Shown here piece by piece: positions 1-7,590 of a stretch of DNA of 11,640 bases. The DNA is taken from assembly GCA_964292695.1 (NCBI GenBank), contig CAXYWB010000077.1, positions 1 through 11,640 on the forward strand. Direction: 5' to 3'. The position numbers were made by a program, and so were the translations under genes. The stretch's first letter is position 1, and each line of letters starts with the position of its first letter. The DNA comes from UPXZ01 sp018055865. Its GTDB lineage: Bacteria > Bacteroidota > Bacteroidia > Bacteroidales > Paludibacteraceae. The notes under the pieces were generated by a model, which saw only the letters and a list, made by a program, of their open reading frames with translations, ran no database searches and had not been told where the DNA came from.

Positions 1-201
1 GGCGTTGAAAAAGTGGCACAATTAGGATTGAAGCAGGTGGGCTTGGATTTCATCTCCAAAACCCGCGATGATTTCTACAACCAGCACGAACTTCCGGGCG
101 GTTATTTCATCGTCACCCACTCAGCCACCATCAAGAAGAAACAGCAGATAGAAGAGATTTCAAAAAAGTTGGGGCTGGGATTGAAAGTGGAGGTAGTATA
201 A
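1..201 (+). CDS. 3' end of an unrecognised protein (partial)
   Basis: The reading frame is open from the first base of the window and ends at TAA 199-201, so 66 C-terminal residues are visible and the true start lies upstream. An internal GTG at 13 is not a credible start because the frame continues before it. The fragment is soluble, without membrane segments, and rich in Lys, Gly and Glu. It contains GGYFIVTHSATIKKKQQ and ends in a charged amphipathic stretch finishing LKVEVV. I do not recognise the family and assign no function. It is on the same strand as the decayed gene that follows 35 bases later, and the two could once have formed a unit, but nothing shows this. That it is a real coding end is fairly sure from the composition. 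Confidence 0.6.
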   Translation, partial: GVEKVAQLGLKQVGLDFISKTRDDFYNQHELPGGYFIVTHSATIKKKQQIEEISKKLGLGLKVEVV

Positions 202-236
202 GAAAATAATTTAGTAAAAACTTAAGATAATTGATT

Positions 237-545
237 ATGGAATCATTTGATTCAACAAAAAAAAGTCTTTATTATTAGACCAATTTTATAACTGGATATT
301 CCGGCAATACTGATAATAACAGAATTAAAGGTTCACAAGAAGACATAGCCTCTGAAAGTTTAACTTATATCCTGAAAAAATCAGCAAGTGCCAGGCAGGC
401 AATCAATCAAATTGTTGAATTAAATGCCGGATAAAATTTCTCAGATCTGACTTATAGAACACAGAGTTTCGGTGACAAATTAGAAAGACCTGATATTAGT
501 GCAATTGATGAAAATGGGAATGATGTTTTATTTCTATTTATGTAA
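237..545 (+). pseudogene. Decayed, truncated PD-(D/E)XK nuclease-like gene
   Basis: From ATG 237 one frame reads as continuous protein-like sequence interrupted by TAG at 276-278 and TAA at 432-434, and it ends at TAA 543-545. The pieces are a 13-residue N-terminus (MESFDSTKKSLYY), a middle block with FITGYSGNTDNNRIKGSQED and an amphipathic helix (LTYILKKSASARQAIN), and a last block with FSDLTYRTQSFGDKLERPDI and DENGNDVLF. All three share one frame, so the breaks are point nonsense changes and not frameshifts. The layout resembles a Bacteroidota family of nuclease-like proteins in which an RPDI..YDENGN.VL segment leads into an IEAKFW catalytic strand (recalled, not searched). That strand and everything after it are missing. 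The fragment stops within the 3' end of the convergent glycosidase gene, so the rest was lost by deletion or rearrangement. Family assignment is tentative; pseudogene status is well supported. Confidence 0.6.
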
Positions 546-1535
546 TTTCGTGATTACTAGTTTATCGCCCGACAAATCCACTTCGAACAAGTGAGGAATG
601 CGTTTATAACGACCGTTTACGTTTTTGTGGCTGTGGACGGACATCAGCAATTTACCCTCCAGTGTGCGGAACAACATGCCATGACCAAAGTTAGGTGGCG
701 TTATGGGTTCTATGTCGTGAATCCACGGCCCATCCAATGTTCCACTTTGTGAATAAGCAACGCCCTGCGTGTATACATCGTAAATCCAACTGGTCCATAT
801 CATTCCCAATCGTCCGGTACCCGTATTAAACAAATAAGGTCCGTCGGTAACTTTATTGGGCTTATCAGCTCCCGTTTCGTCTTTCTCCCTGCTCCATGGC
901 GAATCGCTGGCAAGAAACAGGACTTTTCCTTCGCCAATAGAACCACTCAAATCGGGTTTCAGCTCAATTTTCTCTATAGTTCCGTTCCAGTTTTGCAGCC
1001 ATTCATAGCAATACACCATATACGGTTTTCCGTCCGTATCTACCCAAAAAGTGCCATCGAGCGTAGGCTTATTGGCTGGTAAGTAAACGGAATCTTTCAT
1101 TGGAACGTAAGGGCCGTCGGGTTGGTCACTCACGAGCACATGACTGGCACGACGCTCTATTTTATTTCCACGAAAGGTATCGATAATTACTGCACGATTA
1201 GTAAAAGTGGCAAAATAATAGTATTTGCCTTTGTATGCATGGATTTCGGCTGCCCAAATCATGGGTTTTGGTCCCATCCACGAATTTGAATCGGTTTTCA
1301 CCACATTGTACGGGCCATTCCAGTACTTCAAGTCCTTGCTTTTCCACAACAAGCCACCGGTGCCGGTCATGTAGTACATGTTTGTTTTTTGATCGGCCAG
1401 AATAAACGGGTCGCTTAAATTAATGGAATCCAGTGGAATGTTTTCCAAAACCCTGCGCGACCTATTACTCTGAGCACCAGACAGAGAAGCGTGAGAAATA
1501 AAAACAAGCAGTAGGAGTAGTTTGTGTATCTTCAT
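534..1535 (-). CDS. Secreted glycoside hydrolase, family 43
   Basis: This 333-residue protein starts with a Sec signal peptide (residues 1-21: Lys, a Leu-rich core, then LSGAQ). There is no lipobox Cys, so it should be released into the periplasm or exported. The rest is one five-bladed beta-propeller domain of GH43 type, a family that removes arabinose or xylose from plant polysaccharides such as arabinan and arabinoxylan. Visible landmarks are SDPFILAD with the likely general-base Asp42, WAAEIHAYKGKYYYFA (94-109; usually WAPE), LDGTFWVDTDGKPYMVY with the likely pKa-modulating Asp160, KVTDGPYL (228-235) at the place where the general acid Glu of TEGP normally sits (here Asp231), and GHGMLF (284-289), whose His is conserved in the family. 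Length fits a single catalytic domain without a binding module. It is transcribed away from the sigma/SusCD locus, so membership in that locus is uncertain. Fold is sure; substrate is not. Confidence 0.88.
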   Translation of the reverse strand: MKIHKLLLLLVFISHASLSGAQSNRSRRVLENIPLDSINLSDPFILADQKTNMYYMTGTGGLLWKSKDLKYWNGPYNVVKTDSNSWMGPKPMIWAAEIHAYKGKYYYFATFTNRAVIIDTFRGNKIERRASHVLVSDQPDGPYVPMKDSVYLPANKPTLDGTFWVDTDGKPYMVYCYEWLQNWNGTIEKIELKPDLSGSIGEGKVLFLASDSPWSREKDETGADKPNKVTDGPYLFNTGTGRLGMIWTSWIYDVYTQGVAYSQSGTLDGPWIHDIEPITPPNFGHGMLFRTLEGKLLMSVHSHKNVNGRYKRIPHLFEVDLSGDKLVITKLHK

Positions 1536-1554
1536 AATTTTGAATTTTATGCAA

Positions 1555-1562
1555 CAAAAATA
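1555..1562 (-). promoter_or_regulatory. Possible -7 box for the GH43 gene
   Basis: On the minus strand this reads TATTTTTG, an exact match to the Bacteroidota -7 consensus TAnnTTTG. It lies 20 bases before the ATG at 1535, which gives a leader of about 13 bases. No good TTTG -33 box is present at the expected spacing; the nearest is TTTCG about 23 bases upstream. It is plausible, but the match could be chance in AT-rich DNA. Confidence 0.4.
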
Positions 1563-2218
1563 GACATTTCAAATCAATATAACAGCGAAAATATCGTCAA
1601 TAAGGGGTACAAATTCTGCATTTAATTCTCTTACCGGTTTTATCCTTTACAACCGCTCCGGAAACTCACAAAAAACGTGAAAAAGACAAGAAAACTTCAA
1701 GTACTTTGGATAAATTGAAAAAAATGTTTTTGAGTATTGGATAATATCTGTAGTTACAATTAGTAGATTTATCTTCAGGACAATGCAAATGAATAAATAA
1801 TGTAATTTCTAACATCAAATATGTAACACTTCCGGAGTTTCTGTGTTTACTTTTGTGAAGCTACTTTTTATTCATCAGCTACTTTCTACAAATAAAACGA
1901 ATGGTATGAATCTTATCTTATAAAGAATAAAGAATCTCATGTAAATGTTGTATCTAAAAATAAGAGCAAAGAAACATAATTAGGAAAGCATTTCAATAAC
2001 ATGCCGGAAAATAATCTTTAGCCAGTTTCACCTTGTCAGAAGGGATAACACAGCACAAAACCAGCAAAGAGCAGCACGAATTGGTTGTATTGACAACTAT
2101 CAGAGTCGGAAACAAAACTACTATAATTTACAATCTGAAGCTAAACAAGCAGCATGAGAAAAGATAAGGATTAAAAATTAATGCAATACAAAACAAATAT
2201 TTTAATTTTTCCTTCTAA
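1563..2218. other. Gene-poor AT-rich intergenic region
   Basis: I find no convincing gene, tRNA, repeat array or insertion-sequence end in this stretch. It separates the divergent GH43 gene from the sigma factor gene. Two weak signs of lost content are present. A start-less open stretch at 1604-1744 on the plus strand ends in a Lys-rich, protein-like tail (ETHKKREKDKK, then LDKLKKMFLSIG and a stop). A TACTTTTG box at 1848-1855 matches the Bacteroidota -7 consensus but has no gene behind it. The region may be a decayed remnant between two unrelated gene blocks. Confidence 0.5.
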
Positions 2219-2248
2219 GTTGAATTTGATAAAAAAATGCTATATTTA
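2219..2248 (+). promoter_or_regulatory. Housekeeping-type promoter of the sigma factor gene
   Basis: GTTG at 2219-2222 (compare -33 TTTG) is followed after 18 bases by TATATTTA at 2241-2248, which matches the Bacteroidota -7 consensus TAnnTTTG at all but the last base. The expected start of transcription is near 2255, leaving a leader of about 37 bases before the ATG at 2292. The 36-bp element found before the anti-sigma and susC genes is absent here, which suggests that the sigma gene is transcribed by the primary sigma factor. Inferred from consensus only. Confidence 0.5.
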
Positions 2249-2291
2249 CGACCTGAATCATCTATATTCTATTTTTTAAAACAAATCAATC

Positions 2292-2837
2292 ATGGCATCC
2301 GGTGAAAAGGAAGAAATTGAGCAGTTAAAGAATACGTCTGTTGAATCATTCGAAATTCTTTACCTTCGCTACAGTGCCAGACTCTACAATTTTGTGATGA
2401 AAATGTCGGGAGGGAATAGTTTCATGTCAGAAGAACTGGTTCAGCGTACATTTATTAAGATTTGGGAAAACCGCAGTCAGTTAAATGCTGAAAAGTCGTT
2501 TATAGCTTATCTGTGTACCATAGCTAAGAATATGCTTATTAATGAATATCAACATCAAACGCTGGAATATATTTATCACAAATTTCTTGTTAAACAAATG
2601 TCGGCAGAACATAGCAATACCGAGCTGGAGGTTGACAGAAAACTGCTGGAAGAGTATATTGAGAAACTTACAGAACAACTATCCCCCAAGCGCCGGGAAA
2701 TATTTATTCTCAGCCGCCGGAATGGTTTGACGAATAAGCAGATTTCCCAAAAACTAAACATCTCTGAGAGTACTATTGAGACTCAACTGTCTAAAGCCCT
2801 TGCTTATATGAAGAATGAATTAAAACTGCATTATTAG
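2292..2837 (+). CDS. ECF-type RNA polymerase sigma factor
   Basis: The 181-residue protein has the two-domain layout of extracytoplasmic-function (sigma-70 group 4) factors. Region 2 covers about residues 20-88, with YLRYSARLYNFV, then EELVQRTFIKIWENR, then FIAYLCTIAKNMLINEYQ, the core-binding and -10 recognition helices. Region 4 covers about 130-176, with LSPKRREIFILSRRNGLTNK followed by ISQKLNISESTIETQLSKAL, a helix-turn-helix for the -35 element. Region 3 is missing, as usual. The ATG at 2292 is the first in frame and gives a normal family length. The next gene is a FecR-type anti-sigma factor 118 bases downstream, and a SusC-like transporter with an STN domain follows. This is the standard arrangement for cell-surface signalling in polysaccharide-utilisation loci. 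Its likely targets are the promoters at 2901-2936 and 4077-4112. Confidence 0.95.
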   Translation: MASGEKEEIEQLKNTSVESFEILYLRYSARLYNFVMKMSGGNSFMSEELVQRTFIKIWENRSQLNAEKSFIAYLCTIAKNMLINEYQHQTLEYIYHKFLVKQMSAEHSNTELEVDRKLLEEYIEKLTEQLSPKRREIFILSRRNGLTNKQISQKLNISESTIETQLSKALAYMKNELKLHY

Positions 2838-2891
2838 TTCTTTTTTTTTGCAGTTATGCTCAAATACTCAACTTAAAAAGAGTTAATTTCT

Positions 2892-2917
2892 GTGGCTTAA
2901 TAGTGGAATTAAGTCAC
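2892..2917 (+). promoter_or_regulatory. Hairpin between sigma and anti-sigma genes
   Basis: GTGGCTTAAT (2892-2901) and ATTAAGTCAC (2908-2917) form a 10-bp stem with one G-T pair and the 6-base loop AGTGGA. No T-run follows (TTTGCTG), so it is a poor intrinsic terminator. It overlaps the first half of the 36-bp element at 2901-2936, so the dyad could instead be an operator or a consequence of that element. In the susC copy of the element the left arm is not preserved, which argues against an essential structure. Confidence 0.35.
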
Positions 2918-2936
2918 TTTGCTGTATACTTAGTAA
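2901..2936 (+). promoter_or_regulatory. Candidate ECF-sigma promoter/operator, copy 1 (before anti-sigma gene)
   Basis: This is one of two copies of TAGTGGA-N6-TCACT-N3-CTGTATACT-N3-TAA. It matches the copy before susC at 27 of 36 positions with no gaps, and most mismatches fall in the spacers. If CTGTATAC (2922-2929) is the -10 region and TAGTGGA (2901-2907) the -35 region, they are separated by 14 bases, and transcription would start near 2936, about 20 bases before the anti-sigma ATG at 2956. AGTG and CACT inside the element also form a small dyad. That it is recognised by the sigma factor encoded just upstream is inference. Confidence 0.6.
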
Positions 2937-2955
2937 AAAGATACCATTTCAGGAA

Positions 2956-3987
2956 ATGAAAAAAGAAGATTTTTTCGAAATATTCGAACGTTATATTCTC
3001 AATACTGCATCACCCGATGAGGTTAAGACACTGTGCGAGTGGGTGAACAAAAATACTGAAATCTCAGAATGGCTCGAAAAACAGATACTTGATTCGCCGG
3101 ACAACATGAATAAAGAGCTTCAACTGAGGATGTTCAATGATATAAAAACCACTCTCCGGATTGAAAAACCAACTGAACCTGAATTAAATGAGTCGAAAGT
3201 AACTTCGGGTTCTGCTTTTTCGGGACTTAAAACCTGGATGCGCATTGCCGCAATTTTTGTTCTCCCATTTATTTCCGCGCTGGGAGTCTACCTGTTTATG
3301 TCTGATAAAAACGTTACCGAACCATTGCTTGTGTCTGTAGAGCGTGGTCAGAAGGCTTCAATCACACTTCCGGATGGCAGTAAGGTTTGGCTAAATTCAC
3401 TTTCGGAACTTACATATAATTCCGATTTTAATACTGAAAAAAGAGAATTGTTGCTAGACGGCGAAGCGTATTTTGAAGTGGCATCCAATCCGGATAAACC
3501 ATTCGTGGTGAGAAGCAATGAAATAACAGTTGAAGCTTTGGGCACTGCCTTTGGTGTGAAAGCTTATACTGACGATGTTAGCGTATCATCAATTCTGATG
3601 CACGGGAAAGTCAGGGTTACCACCCCGAACGGTTCAATCATACTCAAACCCAACGAACGGATACAATACGACAGAGAGCTGGCAACAACCCGGCAAAGTT
3701 CAGTGACTAATGCTGTAGATTTTACAGGCTGGATACACAACGAATTGCGTTTCGAGAATGAATCGCTATATGAAATTACCCGGAATATCCAGAGAATTTA
3801 CAATGTGGAAATTATTTTTTCCACAGAACGACTGAAGAAACTAAGATACACCGGTACTGTGGATAATAATAGTCTGGAAAGTGTTTTAAACCTTATATCG
3901 CTTACATCACCCGTATCCTTCAAAATCGATGGTCAAAAAGTCATTTTGCTGGAAAGAAAAAACATGATGCGGCTATATAAGCAATGA
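2956..3987 (+). CDS. FecR-like anti-sigma factor
   Basis: The 343-residue inner-membrane regulator has three parts. A cytoplasmic N-terminus (about 1-94, helical, beginning MKKEDFFEIFERYI) should hold the sigma factor inactive. One membrane segment lies at about 96-115 (IAAIFVLPFISALGVYLFM). The periplasmic part contains a FecR domain (about 124-222, with VERGQKASITLPDGSKVWLN and LLLDGEAYFEVA, then FVVRS and VEALGTAFGV) and a C-terminal DUF4974-type domain (about 262-333, with LRFENESLYEITRNIQRIYN). In this family the periplasmic part receives a signal from the STN domain of a partner outer-membrane transporter, here the SusC-like protein encoded next. The ATG at 2956 follows AGGAA directly. 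A candidate sigma-dependent promoter precedes the gene, and a strong terminator lies just after it. Length and domain order are normal. Confidence 0.94.
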   Translation: MKKEDFFEIFERYILNTASPDEVKTLCEWVNKNTEISEWLEKQILDSPDNMNKELQLRMFNDIKTTLRIEKPTEPELNESKVTSGSAFSGLKTWMRIAAIFVLPFISALGVYLFMSDKNVTEPLLVSVERGQKASITLPDGSKVWLNSLSELTYNSDFNTEKRELLLDGEAYFEVASNPDKPFVVRSNEITVEALGTAFGVKAYTDDVSVSSILMHGKVRVTTPNGSIILKPNERIQYDRELATTRQSSVTNAVDFTGWIHNELRFENESLYEITRNIQRIYNVEIIFSTERLKKLRYTGTVDNNSLESVLNLISLTSPVSFKIDGQKVILLERKNMMRLYKQ

Positions 3988-4008
3988 TCGTAATTTTCTA
4001 AAAAGAAC

Positions 4009-4043
4009 AAGCAGATTGTATGAGATTCACAACCTGCTTTTTT
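4009..4043 (+). terminator. Intrinsic terminator after the anti-sigma gene
   Basis: AAGCAG (4009-4014) pairs with CTGCTT (4034-4039), and inside it TTGT (4016-4019) pairs with ACAA (4029-4032) after one A-C mismatch. The loop is 9 bases. The stem runs into six T residues (4038-4043). It lies 22 bases past the anti-sigma stop codon, so the regulator transcript should end here, leaving susC to depend on its own promoter downstream. Confidence 0.75.
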
Positions 4044-4076
4044 GCTAGACAATACTGAAAAAAATGCTGTTTTGAG

Positions 4077-4112
4077 TAGTGGATTGATTTCACTGAACTG
4101 TATACTAATTAA
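4077..4112 (+). promoter_or_regulatory. Candidate ECF-sigma promoter/operator, copy 2 (before susC)
   Basis: This is the second copy of TAGTGGA-N6-TCACT-N3-CTGTATACT-N3-TAA, with spacing identical to the copy before the anti-sigma gene. TAGTGGA is at 4077-4083, TCACT at 4090-4094, CTGTATACT at 4098-4106 and TAA at 4110-4112. It sits between the terminator ending at 4043 and the susC ATG at 4148, where a separate promoter is required. The predicted start near 4112 would give a leader of about 36 bases. No TAnnTTTG box is visible here, which fits dependence on an alternative sigma factor. The role is inferred from position and conservation. Confidence 0.62.
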
Positions 4113-4147
4113 CGAACCGGAAATTTTAATATCAAATTCATTTACTA

Positions 4148-7100
4148 ATGGAAAGAAAAAACTACATCCGACTTTTAAGAGAAAAGTGCTTAAAATTATG
4201 TTTATTCATTTTTTTGTCCCTTTTCTCATCCTCTCTGATTGCACAAATCACTGTCAATGTGCAAAATAAGCCTATTAAGGAAGTATTGAAAGTAATTGAA
4301 TCAAAAAGTGAATATCGCTTTTTTTTCAACGAAGGACTCATCGGGCTTGATAAAACTGTGACTTTACAGGTAAATAACGCCGGAATCGATGAGACGATGA
4401 AGCTACTTCTGCATAATTCGGAAATTGCTTACAAAACGGAAGGTAACAACTTGGTAATGCTTATGGCAAAGCTAAAAGACAACCAGAGTGTGTTGAAAAA
4501 TATTTCAGGAGTTGTGCTGGATGAGAACGGAGAGTCTATCATCGGTGCCTCGGTGCTCATAAAAGGGACAAACACCGGAACCATTACGAATGTCAACGGA
4601 CAATTCTCTCTGGATGTTTCGGAGAAATCAATTCTTGCTATATCATACGTTGGTTATCAACCGCAGGAAGTTCCTGTAGCAGGTAAAAATTCATTTCAAA
4701 TAACATTGATTGAAGATATTGAACTGCTCAGTGAGGTAGTGGTCACAGCTCTCGGTATCAAAAGAGAAGAAAAAGCATTGGGATATGCCGTTCAGGCTGT
4801 TGATGGTGATGCGTTGCAAACGGTAAAAGGCGTAGATATGGCTACTTCTTTAACAGGTAAAGTAGCAGGATTGCTGGTAAAGAATAACACGGAATTTGCT
4901 CAATCACCCGATATACAGATTCGTGGCGAGAATCCTCTGATCGTAATAGACGGTGTTCCGTATGGGAATATGACGCTGAAGGATATCCCTTCTGATGATA
5001 TCGAAAATCTGAGCGTTCTTAAAGGTGCAACTGCGTCTGCACTCTATGGGTATCGTGGTGCAAGCGGTGCAATCATGGTTACTTCGAAGAAAGGGAATAA
5101 ATACAAAGGTGTGGAAGTATCAGTCAACAGTGGATCTATGTTCACAGCAGGTTTCCTGGCTATTCCTGAGTTACAGTCTACTTTCGGTCGTGTTGTTAAT
5201 ACAGCTAATAATACCTACTCTACCGGTGGAGATGGTTCCTGGGGAGTGCCTATGGACGGACGGGAGGTAAATCAGTGGGATCCGGTGACAAAATCATGGC
5301 TTCTGATGCCGTATCTGCCCAGAGGGAAAGATAATTTTAAGAATTTCCTCGAACAGGGTTATGTGCTGAATAACAATGTGAATATCGTTCAGCAGGGTGA
5401 ATTCGGAAGCTTCCGGGCATCTGCAACCTGGGTAAACAACAAGGGTCAGTATCCAAATTCTGAATACAACAAGTACACATACAGTATTGGTGGAGATATG
5501 AAATTGAACAAATTCCTTTTATCATCCAACATTTCATACAACAAACAAACTTCACCGAATATCGGCTTTAGCGGTTACACCAGTTATGATCCCATGTATA
5601 GTTTACTGGTGTGGTCGGCTGCCGACTACGATGTAAGAGATTACAGAGACTACTGGCTTGTACCCAATGAATCACAAAACAACAGCTACACTGATTCAAG
5701 CAACAATCCGTATTTCGACAGGTTTCAAAGAACTCACAGCATAAATAAAGACATAATGAACGGAAGTTTATCTGTAAGTTATGACTTTACACCGTGGTTG
5801 AAATTATCATTGAGATCTGGATTCGATACTTATAGCGATCGTCAGGATATTCGTGTTTCAAAAGGCTCGTTAATAAGTGCAGGTTCGGCAACATTGATTC
5901 CCAACGGCACTCAGGTGTGGGGAGAATCTGCAAACGGCTCATACAATACAGGGATAAGTCGTGGATATAGTTTCAATAATGATCTGATTTTGTCCGGAAG
6001 TAAAACTTATGAGAAATTCAGCATAGACGCTTTGTTCGGAGGTACCTTATTCTACAAGCAGGATGAAGGTATTGAATCTAAAACACAGGATGGACTGACC
6101 ATACCCGGTTATTACTCTCTGAACGCTTCAGTCAGCCCGGCAGATGTAAGTTCAACGATTTACCGACGTCAGGTGAATAGCTTGTACGGACGTCTGGCAT
6201 TATCCTGGAATAATCTGATTTATGCTGAAGCAACTTTACGAAACGACTGGAGCTCAACGTTATCAAAATCAACCCGTTCTTACCTGTATCCCTCTGTATC
6301 AGGAAGTTTTGTAGCATCTGAGTTACTGCCGAAAACAGACTGGCTCTCGTTGTGGAAAATCCGCGGATCATGGACAACCTCAAAAACACCCGCCGGAATA
6401 TATGCAATTAATTCAGTATATACTATTACCAACAGCGCCTGGGGAAGCCTCAGCACAGCCTCTTATCCCGGAAGTATACGCACTTCAGTAGTAAGACCCG
6501 AATCTTCAGAAACCTTTGAAGTCGGAACGGCTTTAAATTTATTTAAAAACCGTGCATCTTTTGATTTCTCGTACTACTCGAAAAGAATGTATGATGCTTT
6601 GAAATGGGGTGGAATCAGCTCTGCATCAGGTTTTACAAGCAACTACATCAATACGATGGAGGAAATAACCCGAAGAGGTGTTGAAATTACAGCAAACGTA
6701 ACACCCGTTAAATCGAAAGACTGGCAATGGGATTTATCGGTCAACTGGTCCAAATATGCGCGGTATTATACTAAGTTGGATTCTTTGTATTCCGACGATA
6801 AACCCTGGGTGAAAGTAGGCGAACGCTACCATGCGTATGTACTTTATGATTATTTGCGCGATCCTCAGGGGAATATTATCCATAATGCCGGAAAACCTCT
6901 TTACGCAGATTATTCATCCAGATTTGGATTTTCTGATCCCGATTGGATTTGGGGTTTAAGCACTTCAGTTAGATATAAAAATTTACTGTTTTCTGTGTCC
7001 ATGGATGGAAGGGTAGGTGGTCTTACCCAGACAACTACCGAAATGTATATGTGGCGAGCAGGATCTCATCCAAAATCTGTAACCGATGAAAGATATCAGG

Positions 7101-7525
7101 ATGCAACTGCAGGAGGGAATAATTATATTGGTAAAGGCGTGAAAGTAGTAACGGGCTCAGCTACTTACGACACATATGGCAACATTACAAGTGATACAAG
7201 GGTGTTTGCTCCGAATGATATTGCAACAACGTATGAAACGTATATAAATGCTTTGCATAAAGGTACTGCCTGGGGTGGAGCAGCATCACCCGCTGATGTG
7301 TATTCAACAACTTTTCTGAAAATCCGCGAAATGTCACTGACCTATACGCTGCCAAAAAGTATTTGCGAAAAAATATACACCAAAGGGGTTGCATTGTCGG
7401 CAGTAGGACAGAATTTATTCCTGTGGTCTAAACAGTTCAAATACTCCGACCCCGACGGAGGATATGAAAATTTCAGTGACCCGTCAATACGTTATGTCGG
7501 ATTTAATGTTAAAGTTAGTTTTTGA
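4148..7525 (+). CDS. susC-like: SusC-like TonB-dependent transporter with STN domain
   Basis: This 1125-residue outer-membrane transporter imports oligosaccharides or another large ligand, powered by TonB. After a signal peptide (about 1-32, ending SSSLIAQ) comes an STN/secretin-type signalling domain (about 34-106, with PIKEVLKVIESKSEYRFFF). Next is a carboxypeptidase-regulatory-like beta-sandwich (about 118-190, with GVVLDENGESIIGASVLIKG and the SusC hallmark GTNTGTITNVNGQFSL). A TonB-box-like stretch (LLSEVVVTALG, 193-203) leads to the plug (about 205-316, with IQIRGENPLIVIDGVP and LKGATASALYGYRGASGAI), and a long beta-barrel ends in FNVKVSF with the terminal Phe typical of barrel assembly. 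The STN domain is the part that signals to FecR-type anti-sigma factors, so this protein is both transporter and sensor. It has its own candidate promoter, and susD follows after 65 bases. The ligand cannot be told from sequence. Confidence 0.96.
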   Translation: MERKNYIRLLREKCLKLCLFIFLSLFSSSLIAQITVNVQNKPIKEVLKVIESKSEYRFFFNEGLIGLDKTVTLQVNNAGIDETMKLLLHNSEIAYKTEGNNLVMLMAKLKDNQSVLKNISGVVLDENGESIIGASVLIKGTNTGTITNVNGQFSLDVSEKSILAISYVGYQPQEVPVAGKNSFQITLIEDIELLSEVVVTALGIKREEKALGYAVQAVDGDALQTVKGVDMATSLTGKVAGLLVKNNTEFAQSPDIQIRGENPLIVIDGVPYGNMTLKDIPSDDIENLSVLKGATASALYGYRGASGAIMVTSKKGNKYKGVEVSVNSGSMFTAGFLAIPELQSTFGRVVNTANNTYSTGGDGSWGVPMDGREVNQWDPVTKSWLLMPYLPRGKDNFKNFLEQGYVLNNNVNIVQQGEFGSFRASATWVNNKGQYPNSEYNKYTYSIGGDMKLNKFLLSSNISYNKQTSPNIGFSGYTSYDPMYSLLVWSAADYDVRDYRDYWLVPNESQNNSYTDSSNNPYFDRFQRTHSINKDIMNGSLSVSYDFTPWLKLSLRSGFDTYSDRQDIRVSKGSLISAGSATLIPNGTQVWGESANGSYNTGISRGYSFNNDLILSGSKTYEKFSIDALFGGTLFYKQDEGIESKTQDGLTIPGYYSLNASVSPADVSSTIYRRQVNSLYGRLALSWNNLIYAEATLRNDWSSTLSKSTRSYLYPSVSGSFVASELLPKTDWLSLWKIRGSWTTSKTPAGIYAINSVYTITNSAWGSLSTASYPGSIRTSVVRPESSETFEVGTALNLFKNRASFDFSYYSKRMYDALKWGGISSASGFTSNYINTMEEITRRGVEITANVTPVKSKDWQWDLSVNWSKYARYYTKLDSLYSDDKPWVKVGERYHAYVLYDYLRDPQGNIIHNAGKPLYADYSSRFGFSDPDWIWGLSTSVRYKNLLFSVSMDGRVGGLTQTTTEMYMWRAGSHPKSVTDERYQDATAGGNNYIGKGVKVVTGSATYDTYGNITSDTRVFAPNDIATTYETYINALHKGTAWGGAASPADVYSTTFLKIREMSLTYTLPKSICEKIYTKGVALSAVGQNLFLWSKQFKYSDPDGGYENFSDPSIRYVGFNVKVSF

Positions 7526-7590
7526 TAATTTGAAAATTAAGTCAATACGGGAAATACATTTTAATGTTTAAAAAATTAATATAAGTACAA

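Noticed and set aside
13..201. GTG at 13 as the start of a complete 62-residue protein.
   Set aside because: The frame is open to the window edge, so the visible part is more simply the end of a longer gene.
1604..1744. Open plus-strand stretch ending in a Lys-rich, protein-like tail (ETHKKREKDKK, LDKLKKMFLSIG).
   Set aside because: It has no start codon and no recognisable family, and such a length is expected by chance in AT-rich DNA; kept only as a remark on the intergenic region.
1848..1855. TACTTTTG, an exact match to the Bacteroidota -7 consensus.
   Set aside because: No TTTG at the -33 distance and no gene follows before the sigma factor promoter about 390 bases on; listed only within the intergenic entry.
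2000..2130. Minus-strand open stretch of about 40 codons with a hydrophobic Cys-rich part followed by SDKVKLAKDYFPACY.
   Set aside because: There is no credible start codon or promoter, no family resemblance, and it is flanked by stops; probably chance or an unrecognisable remnant.
4042..4269. A 75-codon frame overlapping the start of susC.
   Set aside because: It begins in the terminator T-run region, overlaps the signal peptide and STN coding part of susC in another frame, and shows no protein features.
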